Shown piece after piece: positions 9,501 through 17,889 of a DNA stretch of 40,531 nt. Both the position numbers and the translations under genes were made by a program. The DNA lies in the NCBI GenBank assembly GCA_001824555.1, contig MHXU01000095.1, positions 1 to 40,531 of the forward strand, written 5' to 3'. Numbering within the stretch: position 1 is the first letter of the stretch; every line of letters begins with the position of its first letter. Origin of the DNA: Planctomycetes bacterium GWC2_45_44. GTDB lineage: Bacteria; Planctomycetota; Phycisphaerae; Sedimentisphaerales; UBA12454. A model generated the notes under the pieces. It was not told where the DNA came from. It searched no databases and was given only the letters and a program-made list of their open reading frames with translations.

Positions 9501-10232
9501 ATCATATGTCCCGGCTCCCGCATAAGACCCCGGCAATGTAAATGTGTCAACATATGCCCCAGTCGTCGAGTTATAACGCCGGATATTATTATCAGCCATA
9601 TTACTGACATACAAATATTGTTCATCAAACATTATAGCAGCCGGCTGTTGACCAAATGAGGGTACAAAATCACCCATATATGCACCGGTAGTGCCATTAT
9701 AGCGTTTGACCGTGTAATTTGACATGGCTGCTACATAAATATTTCCGTCTGGACCAAACTTAATGTCGCGAGGGTTAGCGAGACCTCCACTGCCAGCCGC
9801 CACAAAGTCGCCTATGTATGCACCAGTAGAACCATTATATTTCTTCACAGAAGAATTGCCAAAATCCGCAACATAGAGATTCTTGTCAGGACCAAAAGTC
9901 ATGCCCACGACATTTGCCAACCCGCCACTGCCAGCCGCCACAAAGTCGCCTATGTACGCACCTGTTTTACAACTGTACTTTTTTACACTGCCATAATAGC
10001 CGGCGACATAAACATAGCTTGCATCCGGTCCATAGCATATGTCTTCAGGTGAACTCAACCCACCGCTTCCGGCAGTAATAAATGCACCCAAATCTGCCCC
10101 GGTTACCCCGTCATAACGCTCAACAAGGTTTCCAGCCTCGTTGGCCACTAAAAGGTCTTGTACAGCTGCATTCGCCTGACTCGCTAACAAAACCAAAACT
10201 ATTACAATTGATACAATTTTTAATTTGCACAT
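6576..10232 (-). CDS. Secreted protein: two beta-propellers, beta-helix, FN3-like and C-terminal domain
   Basis: This predicted extracellular protein of 1218 residues has a signal peptide at 1-22 (hydrophobic core, QANA end). Residues 24-285 and 290-550 are two NHL-like beta-propeller units, built from repeats such as FGPDxNLYVADF and VKKYNGSTGAYIGDF. Residues 556-900 are a right-handed beta-helix of the pectate-lyase-3 type (ALQAAINSGARTVYVP, then NITI-type rungs). Residues about 908-996 look like a fibronectin-III or Ig-like domain (SPANGATGVSLTPTLSWTAG). Residues 1000-1218 form a Thr/Gly/Ala-rich domain of unknown role. It has neither a dockerin nor a PEP-CTERM tail, unlike its paralogues. 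ATG 10232 has AAGGAG about 8 nt upstream. It appears to be a fusion of modules encoded separately at 17890-20213. Polysaccharide binding or cleavage is inferred. Confidence 0.88.
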   Translation of the reverse strand: MCKLKIVSIVIVLVLLASQANAAVQDLLVANEAGNLVERYDGVTGADLGAFITAGSGGLSSPEDICYGPDASYVYVAGYYGSVKKYSCKTGAYIGDFVAAGSGGLANVVGMTFGPDKNLYVADFGNSSVKKYNGSTGAYIGDFVAAGSGGLANPRDIKFGPDGNIYVAAMSNYTVKRYNGTTGAYMGDFVPSFGQQPAAIMFDEQYLYVSNMADNNIRRYNSTTGAYVDTFTLPGSYAGAGTYDLRSSSDGVLYAAEAAARVTRSTGASPFLSLAYIPSAITWMMPATAVPDLLVANESGNSVLRYDGITGAALGAFIAAGSGGLSMPEDICYGPDANYVYVASYYGNVKKYNGSTGAYDSNFVTTGSGGLANIVGMTFGPDNNLYIADFTNSSVKKYNGSTGAYIGDFVTAGSGGLANPRDIKFGPDGNIYVAAMSNYCVKRYDGTTGAYIDDFVPAGSLGQQAAAIMFREYLYVSNMANNDIQRYNMTTGAYIDTINLPGSYAGSGTYDIQSSPCDVVYAAEAASQVTRSAGTSPFLSLAYVPSAIILTVPNTVDASTFGYDEVDATTALQAAINSGARTVYVPNMGIPWNVTPIFLVSNQEIIFEDGVLVQAKKGFFTGETDCLFKAEGKTNITLTGYGARFRMRKEDYVGLSGEWRMGVWLRTCSNVNIRGMRIENTGGDGVYIGQNPSPCQNITIKDVVCEDNARNGISVVSVIKLLIENCILRTTSGLAPMCGLDFEPNGDTDKIVNCTVRYSIFESNVDHGIALPLQMLTNPSTETSGTIENCTIISNGATYDGYGIFTSHYLPNWIIKDNLIVNNYGYGMYQLATGSLTTVTYTAFYGNIQGISYNITRGTGCLTAVNPIFVSTDINSPYYMYLSTTCPTAIRQGACDGSYMGAGPAVPLAASSPSPANGATGVSLTPTLSWTAGNGASSHNVYFGTDSTPDETEYIGNQAGTTYAPGTLSSLTTYYWRIDEVGPGGTTTGTVWSFTTLMPTFVAAGAVTSGTGTITPALPAGIAINDILLLFLETSNQAISISNQNGGTWTQVTNSPQYCGTAAGTTGARLTVFWSRYNGTQGAPTTSDSGDHQLGRMIAIRGAISTGNPWDVTAGGVEAVSDTSGSIPGATTTVANTLVVTAIATSLPDASSTAKFSAWTNANLTSVTERTDNSVTAGNGGGLGVATGIRAATGAYGNTAVTLVNAAYKGMMSIAIKP
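7516..8567 (-). repeat. Beta-helix module shared with the gene at 17890-19212
   Basis: Residues 556-905 of the large protein align almost throughout with residues 40-397 of the separate beta-helix protein, sharing for example DATTALQAAINSGARTVYVP and GLAPMCG, and the DNA is clearly related as well. The other copy is at about 18022-19095. This indicates an in-locus duplication. Confidence 0.8.
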
Positions 10233-10276
10233 TGTCTTAGCTCCTTAAAACTTGAATAATTTGCCGTTCACAGATA

Positions 10277-10312
10277 TTTTGACTACATTGGGCTACGCAC
10301 CCAATTCCAAAA
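10277..10312 (-). repeat. Palindromic element copy 2
   Basis: Core TTGGG at 10288-10292, CTACGCA, CCCAA at 10300-10304, with TTTTGA to the left and CCAAAA to the right. It lies 56 nt upstream of the start of the large secreted protein, in the same relative position as copies 1 and 4. Confidence 0.6.
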
Positions 10313-10518
10313 TACATAATTTAATTAGTTACAAAAAAGTACTTGCTTAATACTGAACATCAAAGGCTTCAGTACTTTTAAACGAGGTTGCTTAAGTAAT
10401 ATAAAAAAGATAACTCTATGGTAAACTAAGAATTAGTCGAGGCAGCGTCAACAAAGATGTACCCAATTATATTCTTATTAAAAATCTATTCCATAAGCAC
10501 CTCACTCAGTTAATTATA

Positions 10519-10553
10519 GTTTGATATATTGGGCAACGCACCCAATCTTAAAA
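10519..10553 (-). repeat. Palindromic element copy 3
   Basis: Core TTGGG at 10529-10533, CAACGCA, CCCAA at 10541-10545, with TTTGA to the left and TTAAAA to the right. It lies 34 nt past the MFS transporter stop and about 297 nt before the next start. Its position differs from the other three copies. Confidence 0.6.
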
Positions 10554-10578
10554 TGCCCAGTTATTCAATTATTAACTT

Positions 10579-11946
10579 TTATATATGGGGTGGAACATAT
10601 CCCTTTATTCCTCCGCGACGCGACCACTCCCGATATACAAAAAACATCGGAATAAGGGATAGAAATCCGAAGAAGGCGACCCAAATGTATAAATAACGAT
10701 AGTTACCAATTATGTCAAAAAACTTACCTGCAAGGAAACTGCCCAAAATAATGCCCAAAGAATTGACAATTGCGTTTGCAGAACTAAATTGGCCATATTT
10801 TTCTCTTGGTACCAATGCAATAAACATAGGAACATTACTGACCGCAAAAAACAGATACAAAGCTGTCGTGATTAAGGAATACACAAAATAGGTAGATTTG
10901 TCATGAATGGCAAAAAAGGAAACGGTCATCCCAACAACAAAAATAGCAACGCCTATAATGTATATTCGCAAAGGATGTAATTTGTCAGAAAGATAACCCA
11001 TCGGTATCATTAAGCAAAATGATAAAAGCATACACCAACTTTGAATTTTTCCGATTTCGTCCAAGCTCAATCCAAGAGTATCGCGTGCGAAAAGTAAGCC
11101 GAAGGCACTGGTTGAGACGACAGCAACCATGAAAGTGGCTGTACCCAAGAAAATCCAGATGTATAGAGAATGACCAAAACATTCATGTAAGTAAACTTTA
11201 ACTGATCCTATGATGCTTTTACCATGAGCGTGTTCCGGAGGCGGAGGATATTCCCCTTCCTTGACCCGCCAGCACATAAATAGGAAAGAAATCAAATATA
11301 CTAAACCGATAACAAAATAGATTTCTCTCATGTGAGTTTTTGAAAAACCAAGAATATATCGATAAAACAGAAATCCAGAAGCCGTACCCACAACCTGGAA
11401 CCAAGCCATAAACCGCCCCATAAACTGTTCAGGAACAACATCGGCAAATAAATAATAGTAAATAGAAGATATAAACATATTAAAAAATTGGAAGCAAACT
11501 GAAAAAATACAAATAAGTGCAATCATTAGGCTGATGCTAGAAATATTGCAGGAATACAAAATGTGTGAGTGCAGCCATATACCAATGGCATCACTGTAGC
11601 CAATCAGAATTAAAAATAAGGCAACAAAAGGGGTCGCTATGAAAAGAAAGGGAATACGACGTCCAAAACGACTTCGATATCGATCACTTCTTACACTGAT
11701 AATTGGATTTACTATCATATTCATTAAGCTTGGAATACTCCCGATAACAACACCCATCAAAAGGTTCGATGCTCCCAAATCTTTTAGTGCAAGGGGCAAT
11801 AAATTGGGTATAACTGCTCTCATAAGCGTAAAGCAGAAATCGCCCCACAACAGCCATAGGAAAAGAGTAATCAAGCCTAATCGAGTATACGTCAACGTCC
11901 CTGCCCGATATGGTTTTATAGCTTTTAAATCCACCGCATTATTCAT
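10579..11946 (-). CDS. MFS/GPH-type sugar transporter
   Basis: This 455-residue, strongly hydrophobic protein has about 12 predicted membrane segments. The loop between helices 2 and 3 carries SDRYRSRFGRRIP at 87-99, which fits the MFS/GPH cation-sugar symporter signature, and the second half carries the related GYLSDKL loop. The expected role is import of a mono- or oligosaccharide across the inner membrane. The ATG at 11946 lies 36 nt after the sialidase-like stop and has only a weak GTGAG ribosome binding site. Its place between catabolic enzymes and secreted binding proteins suggests it carries the product of polymer breakdown. The substrate cannot be read from sequence. Confidence 0.87.
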   Translation of the reverse strand: MNNAVDLKAIKPYRAGTLTYTRLGLITLFLWLLWGDFCFTLMRAVIPNLLPLALKDLGASNLLMGVVIGSIPSLMNMIVNPIISVRSDRYRSRFGRRIPFLFIATPFVALFLILIGYSDAIGIWLHSHILYSCNISSISLMIALICIFSVCFQFFNMFISSIYYYLFADVVPEQFMGRFMAWFQVVGTASGFLFYRYILGFSKTHMREIYFVIGLVYLISFLFMCWRVKEGEYPPPPEHAHGKSIIGSVKVYLHECFGHSLYIWIFLGTATFMVAVVSTSAFGLLFARDTLGLSLDEIGKIQSWCMLLSFCLMIPMGYLSDKLHPLRIYIIGVAIFVVGMTVSFFAIHDKSTYFVYSLITTALYLFFAVSNVPMFIALVPREKYGQFSSANAIVNSLGIILGSFLAGKFFDIIGNYRYLYIWVAFFGFLSLIPMFFVYREWSRRGGIKGYVPPHI

Positions 11947-11982
11947 AAATACTCACAATATATCAAAATTTCTCTCATGTAC

Positions 11983-13278
11983 TCATTGGCTATCAGACTG
12001 AGAACTGCCCGCTTTCTCAATCCAAACGCCCCTTATAACTTTTTGAGGGCAGGCACCAGGATATTCAATATAATTTTGAAGGTCATATACAAGCAGTATT
12101 CTCCCAGGCTGCACTTCTACAAAAGTAACATTTTCCCAACTGCAAAAGTAACCTGAAAGCAAATTCTGACGAGCCCATTTAAGTTGCTCTTTTGGCACTG
12201 CTATACAAGACATATAATCTCTAACATCAACACGCGACGTAACAGGTTTGGCATTCGTAGTGAGAGTCAATTGCTCTACATCCCAGATATCAAGGCGGTC
12301 ATCAACTTCCCAATCACAACCATTTTCGCCAGAGTCAAACATTAAATATATCCCTGGTCTGCCATGACACATCGCAAAAGAACCATCAGACAATCTCACT
12401 ATTTTGGGCCAGACACCTCTTACTTTATCATTAATTGGCTTAAGTTCTTCCCATGACCGGCCATAATCTTTCGAGATTGTTTGCATAATCGGCCACCCGC
12501 CGCCGCCATGTCTCATCGCTACATATATATCACCATTATTCAGCATCACTGCTGAACCTTCTGCATATCCTTCGTCCGCTTCGCTATGAGGAGGATTCAA
12601 TTGGGACAAATAACGCCAATGAATGCCGCCATCTGTTGAAAATGCGGCCATTAAGTCGTATATATAAGGTTTACCTGTAAATTGTCTGTCGCAATAGGAA
12701 TAGAGAATGTTAAGCAAAGAGCCATCGGGTAATTGTAAGTATGTTTGGGGAGCTGGGCCATGGTTTCCTGACTCAATATCATCCCATTCATCCCTCTTCC
12801 ATCCTGCTGCCGTAAGGACATTTTCCCAATACGTCAGATTATCGTAAAGCAAATGGATTTTATTAAGACTTCCTATTTTACGAACATGTTCTCCATCATG
12901 CTCATAAAAACTAAAGCATTTGGGTCCAAATGTCCTGCCGCCATCAAATGAATCACAATACTGAAAAACGTACTGGGTTGGAGAAGAATCTTTCACCAGG
13001 AAAGTATTTTGATCATACATGCGTACAACATTACCAAGCTTCATAACACAACTAACACTCGGAATAGGACATTCTTCAGGTCTCCATGTGATACCTTGGT
13101 CAATAGATCTGATCATTTTTGTTCTGGAAAAGTAAAAATCTCCCTGGTCGTAATAAATAATTATCAAATCACCACAGGGCAATGAATACAATGAAGGGCA
13201 ACATAGTTCTCCCGCAAGTTCCTTTTTTGCCAATATCGTAAACGGCTTTCCTAATTTCCACTTACGCGAGTATGACAT
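11983..13278 (-). CDS. Sialidase-like (BNR/Asp-box) protein
   Basis: This 431-residue protein has four Asp boxes of the form SxDxGxxW/F: SIDQGITW (58-65), SFDGGRTF (110-117), STDGGIHW (214-221) and SKDYGRSW (269-276). These mark a six-bladed sialidase-like propeller. EGYAEGSAV at 236-244 and conserved arginines could belong to an active site, but an arginine triad cannot be assigned by eye. No signal peptide is seen, so it is probably cytoplasmic. Members annotated as exo-alpha-sialidase in planctomycetes often act on other sugars or are uncharacterised, so true sialic acid cleavage is not assumed. It lies 17 nt after the glutamine-amidotransferase-like gene. ATG 13278 has GGAGAA about 11 nt upstream. 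Confidence 0.83.
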   Translation of the reverse strand: MSYSRKWKLGKPFTILAKKELAGELCCPSLYSLPCGDLIIIYYDQGDFYFSRTKMIRSIDQGITWRPEECPIPSVSCVMKLGNVVRMYDQNTFLVKDSSPTQYVFQYCDSFDGGRTFGPKCFSFYEHDGEHVRKIGSLNKIHLLYDNLTYWENVLTAAGWKRDEWDDIESGNHGPAPQTYLQLPDGSLLNILYSYCDRQFTGKPYIYDLMAAFSTDGGIHWRYLSQLNPPHSEADEGYAEGSAVMLNNGDIYVAMRHGGGGWPIMQTISKDYGRSWEELKPINDKVRGVWPKIVRLSDGSFAMCHGRPGIYLMFDSGENGCDWEVDDRLDIWDVEQLTLTTNAKPVTSRVDVRDYMSCIAVPKEQLKWARQNLLSGYFCSWENVTFVEVQPGRILLVYDLQNYIEYPGACPQKVIRGVWIEKAGSSQSDSQ

Positions 13279-13295
13279 AATTTTAGATTCTCCGT

Positions 13296-14627
13296 TTATT
13301 GTACAGCTCTCGGCGAAATCACACCACTCCTACTGCAAAGGATGATCTCGTGGCCATAATGGTCATTTTGGGGGTTTCGTGCATATAAAATCTGTCCCTG
13401 GCTCCAGCGGGCACTTAACGGCTGTCCTTCTTTATTCAATACAACTTTCATCTCATAAACCATGTGCACCTGTTCAATTTCTCCTGCAACTTTGAATTGT
13501 TTAGTATTCAGAATATCTTCCCAGACAAGTTTATCAGATTTCGTCCTTCCTATGATATGCAAATCTGTTGACTCCTGCCCACTAACAGAGTTGATGACGA
13601 CATCCAGTTGAACCTTAGGTCCAAACATGTTTTCACACAATGGCAACCAGTTGAGCGGTATCGAGGTCTTTGACTGAGTTTTTATTTTGCTTATTTCAAC
13701 AGGAATATCGTTCCAAATTGTTCCGGAAACAGCCGTCAAAGGACTTTCTTCCCAGGTCATGTGACGATAATGATGGTCTTTTATCCAGGCAGCATCAGGA
13801 CGCATGCTTCTTAACATATTCTCGTTTATCCCGTTAAGATTCGGTGCAGCACTCATGTGAGAATATGAACGATAATCCCAGCAATCAGGCTGGATGGTTT
13901 TCCATTTAGGTGAAAGTTTTTGAAAAATATTTTTAAAAAATGCCGCATTATCAAAACCTGGAAAACAAATCAAACCATTACTTATCATGCCTGTGTCGCC
14001 GATAACCACCAGGGACCCTGCCCCAATTTGTGTCTGAAAACCATAGATATTATCATTATAGGTAATTAGCGGCGTAATTCCTTTAGGCAATGATGCTCTT
14101 AAAACACGGCCTCCCTGGCCATATCCAACTTGTAATTCGCCTGATTTCGCACGTTCTATAGTTTTGTCATCTGACATATAATTAGGGTCCCATTGAACAC
14201 CAAGTCTGTCAAAAAGCAGACTTACGCGTTCAAGGTCAAAATTTTCTTCCCAAAAATCAGAACGAGATAAGAACGAGTTGACAAGTAACAACACTCCACC
14301 ACCACGATTAACAAATCTTAGCAACGCATCAACATCCTGTGGTGCCCACCGATATGGAGATGCCCCATTATAAAGCGGGTAGTCGGGATTTGCAATCAAC
14401 AGAATATCTGCATCAAAAAATGCGGCATCGCTGTAAGGCTGCGTAAGCAGGCGAATATCGTATTCCCCAGCCAAATCTGCATTCAGAAAAGAAAGCCCGT
14501 TTGGATGAAAACAATCACCCGGCGTGTAACGACCGAAATTCTCCTGATAGCCCCCTACGGAGATGTCATTTCCGATGCGATGTCCCGGCATCATATGATA
14601 GAAAGCATCGAATAGCACTCGAATCAT
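13296..14627 (-). CDS. Glutamine-amidotransferase/ThuA-like domain protein of unknown function
   Basis: This is a 443-residue protein without a signal peptide. Residues 1 to about 235 look like a class I glutamine-amidotransferase-like flavodoxin fold, as in ThuA or beta-galactosidase trimerisation domains: MIRVLFDAFYH, then FFDADILLIANPDYPLY, FVNRGGGVLLLVNSF and GAGSLVVIGDTGM. No catalytic Cys in a GxCxG nucleophile elbow is visible, so glutaminase activity is unlikely. Residues about 260-443 are beta-rich and may be a separate sandwich domain. ATG 14627 has AGGAG with 8-nt spacing. It sits between URO-D-like and sialidase-like genes in a tight run. A sugar-binding or structural role is possible, but the function is unknown. 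Confidence 0.72.
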   Translation of the reverse strand: MIRVLFDAFYHMMPGHRIGNDISVGGYQENFGRYTPGDCFHPNGLSFLNADLAGEYDIRLLTQPYSDAAFFDADILLIANPDYPLYNGASPYRWAPQDVDALLRFVNRGGGVLLLVNSFLSRSDFWEENFDLERVSLLFDRLGVQWDPNYMSDDKTIERAKSGELQVGYGQGGRVLRASLPKGITPLITYNDNIYGFQTQIGAGSLVVIGDTGMISNGLICFPGFDNAAFFKNIFQKLSPKWKTIQPDCWDYRSYSHMSAAPNLNGINENMLRSMRPDAAWIKDHHYRHMTWEESPLTAVSGTIWNDIPVEISKIKTQSKTSIPLNWLPLCENMFGPKVQLDVVINSVSGQESTDLHIIGRTKSDKLVWEDILNTKQFKVAGEIEQVHMVYEMKVVLNKEGQPLSARWSQGQILYARNPQNDHYGHEIILCSRSGVISPRAVQ

Positions 14628-14669
14628 TTAGTAGCTCCTGTTGAAATCTCTTATATTAAGTTTTTACAA

Positions 14670-15650
14670 TTATTCCGCGGCTTTTTGACTATACTCTTTC
14701 AATAATGAAACATAGCACTGATAATTGTGGAGAGATACATCTGGCGGAGTCTGGTGATCAACAGATGGTATAAAACCACCCTGTCTCATAATTGGCAACA
14801 GACGGTCAAATTCAGTACGCATCGCAGTTTCACCATTTTTCATTACCATTTTGTCAAAAGCGCCAATCATTCTAAATCGAGGGTGTTTTGAACGAATTTC
14901 CTGAATGTCAATTCCCGAAGCACGTTCCAACGGAAGTATGCCCTGAATTCCAACTTTCTCAAGCCAGGGGATTAACTCGCTGACATTGCCATCAGAATCA
15001 ACAAAAGGAATAATACCCAATTGCTTTAAAATCGGGACAATGCGTCGATAATATGGTGCAATAAACTCCTCAAAACATGTCTCGGAGAGCATCGGGCCAT
15101 GGTTGTAAGACATATCTTCTGCAAACGTCATAAAATCGGGTATGCAATAATGACTAATTTGTTCTAATAGATATACATAATAATCTGCTAAGTCATTATT
15201 GATTTCATGCATAAGCTCAGGCTCATCATAGAAAGAATATAGATGACGCTCAATTCCAAACAGTGTACGAGGAAACCAGAAAAATCCCTCCAACGTAATC
15301 CAGAAAACGCTTTGGCCGCACTGATGCCTATGTGCAATTTTTCTCAGTTCGTCGTCATGACCATAATCAGAATACAAAAACGGTTTAATGCTATGATAAT
15401 CGTTTTTATTTTTGATAAAAACATTATCGGGTAGAGGGTATTGCGTATGTCGCGGCGATGTCCAGAGATGATCGTATGCATCAAGACCAAAATAACTACG
15501 CAGGTTGGAGGCGCCAACCAGATCAGTGGGAAGCCCTTCCCCATGCCAACGCGCAACTGTCTTATCCCAATACTCAGCCCATTCTATGCATGGAACTCGG
15601 TCAACAGGTCGAAAGGACATCACTGCTTTGAAACGTTCTACATTATTCAT
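14670..15650 (-). CDS. URO-D-like family protein lacking the HxC zinc motif
   Basis: This 326-residue member of the uroporphyrinogen decarboxylase superfamily starts MNNVERFKAVMSFRPVDRVP, typical of the methyltransferase-like branches. Where the MtaA-type proteins have HxCG, this one has FVDSDGN (D218 and D220), so the zinc site for thiol methyl transfer seems absent. The rest of the barrel is intact, including LERASGIDI and the MIGAFDK segment in the place of the usual GNVD. Its reaction is unknown; other ligands or substrates are likely. It is co-directional with neighbours at 42-66 nt spacing. The other two URO-D-like proteins in the window keep HxC. Confidence 0.8.
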   Translation of the reverse strand: MNNVERFKAVMSFRPVDRVPCIEWAEYWDKTVARWHGEGLPTDLVGASNLRSYFGLDAYDHLWTSPRHTQYPLPDNVFIKNKNDYHSIKPFLYSDYGHDDELRKIAHRHQCGQSVFWITLEGFFWFPRTLFGIERHLYSFYDEPELMHEINNDLADYYVYLLEQISHYCIPDFMTFAEDMSYNHGPMLSETCFEEFIAPYYRRIVPILKQLGIIPFVDSDGNVSELIPWLEKVGIQGILPLERASGIDIQEIRSKHPRFRMIGAFDKMVMKNGETAMRTEFDRLLPIMRQGGFIPSVDHQTPPDVSLHNYQCYVSLLKEYSQKAAE

Positions 15651-15716
15651 ATTTAACAGATATCAAGCCAACTGTTTTGAAAAAGTGACATATGATTCAA
15701 AAAAATTTTTGAGCAT

Positions 15717-17714
15717 CTATTTTGCTTTTGAATCAGAATTCAAAAGCTTACGATCCCATCGTGAATCTTCCAGCCATGCGAGAAATCCCATATTGGCAAC
15801 ATTTTCATTTTCTATACTATTGCGATAGTCATGCAACTTCTGAAATGCAGCAATAAATTCCTGAGGATTCTTTGTCTTCAGCTGCGTATCATAAGCGTTT
15901 TGGGTGGTAAGAATGAGATTGGCGTGTTGCAATCCTTTTTTAAGGAAATCAACTCGCTGTTGTGATACGACATTTTTGCCGGCGGCAAGGTAAGCCTTTT
16001 TCAGCAACATTTCCCCCTCTGCTATGACTTCCGGTGCAAATAATGGTACGCTTTCCGAGTCATCTATCCTCGCTGACTTGGAGGCATTTTCCCAGAATAG
16101 GAAGTATGTCTTCACCTCCGATTTCGCCGGTCCGAATCCGGCATAATATTCATCAAGAATCTTCTCCACTGGCCAATCGGGGTGGATATTCATACGCCCC
16201 ATAACATAGAGGTCGGCCCCCTGAGTAGCCCATTGGCCAAAGATACTGTCAAAGTCTGTGGCAATCATTCCCCGCTTGGCCGCAAACGCAAAGCTCTCTC
16301 CAAGCTTCCGGGCATAGTTAAGAGGCATGCCGTGTCCATATATCGTATAATTAGGCCGCAGGAAGAGCCGGGCTCCCGTAGCCGCCCAACCATCCCACTG
16401 ATCTCTAAAGTTCTTCAATTGCTTGTCCGGCCACGGGGGTTGTATATCCGGGACAATCCCGATATAAACCCTGTCATTCAGTTTGGTGTGGATGGGGGCA
16501 CGGGAGTAATTTGCGTAGGCGTAGGCACAAACAACAACATTCGGATCTATTTTTGATGCTTCATTTTGAACAGCCAAATAGAACTTGGCATACCGATCAG
16601 AAAGCGACCCCAACCAAAGCGCAGCAGCACGACGATCGTATATTGTTTTTCCTTTCTCCCAGGCTTCTTTCATTTTTGCTACCCTGTTCGGAAAATCCAG
16701 CGAATTTGTTTCGGCCGGCAGATCACTGTTCTGATCCAATGCATCCCAGGACAGACATTTTTCACATACACATTTACCCATCGTGTCATTTTCACAAACA
16801 TTAACCTGTGGACGGGTGGATGTGCGGGTCTCCTGCCAGTCTTTAACGATTTGTTTCCAAAGCTCTGGCTGCGAAACGCACATCGCGACTAAATCAGCTC
16901 GGTTGTTCAACGTAGGATCAGGCCGACGAGTTCCGTCAGGTAGAAGACTGAAAAAATCACCATGGGTGCCGGAGAAACGGTCCCAGTAGTTTGAGAAAGC
17001 ATGGCCGATATTGATATCTACAGACATCGCAAATCGATGCCTCCGTAACCACACGGACTGATTATTCAGGAATTCAGTCCGATGCTCCGCCGCTGCCCAG
17101 GCATCCTGTTTTTCGTAGTCGTTTTCTGCATCGCGGAAACGGGAGCGAATAAATTTGGGTGCCCACGATCGGCTTTCTGTTTTGACCTTCAGAATCGAAA
17201 TTTTCGGGATCACCTCGCCCAACTTACCCGGCCAAAGCCAGTGAATATCCATTTCGTTTTCAAGAAACTCATAGACAGCAAAAAGGGTACCCACCCGGGT
17301 ATAGTTATTAATCAATATTCCCAATACCGGCCCATCGGTGTCGTTACCGACCAGATAAAGATTGTTATTGACTAATTTTATTACACATCCATTTGGCGGG
17401 AATTTCTGCGTTTCTATACCGGCTTCGAATGTTTTTTTACATAATCCCAGGTAAATTAACCCTGCCTCAACAGGCTTTTGGCTCTCTTTTACAACCGGCA
17501 CGCAGGCTCCTGTGGATTCCTTAATGTGATACTGCAATTCCTGGGCGGCATATGAGACCACAGCCAGTTCCTGGTCTGGTATGACAATACTGGTAGCAGG
17601 CTTCCCATCGAGAACGATATCAAAAGCCTTTGCACTTTGCCATGACAAGATTAAATTTGTAAAGATAAAAAAATAAAAAATAGAACATTTACAAAAATTG
17701 TTAACAAGACTCAT
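15717..17714 (-). CDS. Secreted DUF4838 domain protein
   Basis: This 665-residue protein has an N-terminal signal peptide (about 1-30, ending SAKA). Residues 30-180 resemble the N-terminal domain seen before DUF4838 and GH67-like enzymes (SYAAQELQYHIKESTG, then GTLFAVYEFLE). The DUF4838 region spans about 225-500, with a Cys cluster at C307 and C315-C320 (GKCVCEKC) and DLYVMGRM near its end. DUF4838 proteins are common in planctomycetes and Bacteroidota polysaccharide loci; the chemistry is not established, and a glucuronidase-like fold is recalled, not shown. The start at ATG 17714 has AGGA 7 nt upstream and places the signal peptide directly at the N-terminus. An upstream in-frame start at 17756 would add a non-signal-like tail. 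Confidence 0.85.
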   Translation of the reverse strand: MSLVNNFCKCSIFYFFIFTNLILSWQSAKAFDIVLDGKPATSIVIPDQELAVVSYAAQELQYHIKESTGACVPVVKESQKPVEAGLIYLGLCKKTFEAGIETQKFPPNGCVIKLVNNNLYLVGNDTDGPVLGILINNYTRVGTLFAVYEFLENEMDIHWLWPGKLGEVIPKISILKVKTESRSWAPKFIRSRFRDAENDYEKQDAWAAAEHRTEFLNNQSVWLRRHRFAMSVDINIGHAFSNYWDRFSGTHGDFFSLLPDGTRRPDPTLNNRADLVAMCVSQPELWKQIVKDWQETRTSTRPQVNVCENDTMGKCVCEKCLSWDALDQNSDLPAETNSLDFPNRVAKMKEAWEKGKTIYDRRAAALWLGSLSDRYAKFYLAVQNEASKIDPNVVVCAYAYANYSRAPIHTKLNDRVYIGIVPDIQPPWPDKQLKNFRDQWDGWAATGARLFLRPNYTIYGHGMPLNYARKLGESFAFAAKRGMIATDFDSIFGQWATQGADLYVMGRMNIHPDWPVEKILDEYYAGFGPAKSEVKTYFLFWENASKSARIDDSESVPLFAPEVIAEGEMLLKKAYLAAGKNVVSQQRVDFLKKGLQHANLILTTQNAYDTQLKTKNPQEFIAAFQKLHDYRNSIENENVANMGFLAWLEDSRWDRKLLNSDSKAK

Positions 17715-17889
17715 CTCACAATCCTTTCTTTGGGGGGTTAAACATTTCTTCTGCAAAATAGCCCGTTTGCTGAATATTCCTATCTTACAACAATATTGTT
17801 CTTGTGCTTTTCTCCTGCATACCGCGCTGTCCTAATATGTTTTACTTGCAGCGTCAAAAATCCGATGTAAAACTATCAAGGAACAAGTG

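Larger units (their letters stand above)
10233..10578. other. Spacer holding two palindromic elements
   Basis: A 346-bp gap between the MFS transporter and the large secreted protein. It holds two copies of the TTGGG-N7-CCCAA element and two TTGCTTAA stretches (10343-10350 and 10388-10395) resembling half of the palindrome at 23547-23563. A promoter for the large secreted gene is likely in this gap, but its hexamers are not clear. Confidence 0.5.

Noticed and set aside
6667-9525. Several long plus-strand frames opposite the 1218-residue protein gene
   Set aside because: They are antisense by-products of the repeated, low-stop coding sequence of the propeller repeats; the same antisense motif recurs opposite each paralogue.
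8583-10163. Repetitive DNA that might suggest a CRISPR array
   Set aside because: The repeats are in frame, about 50 codons long and encode propeller blades; there are no short identical repeats with unique spacers.
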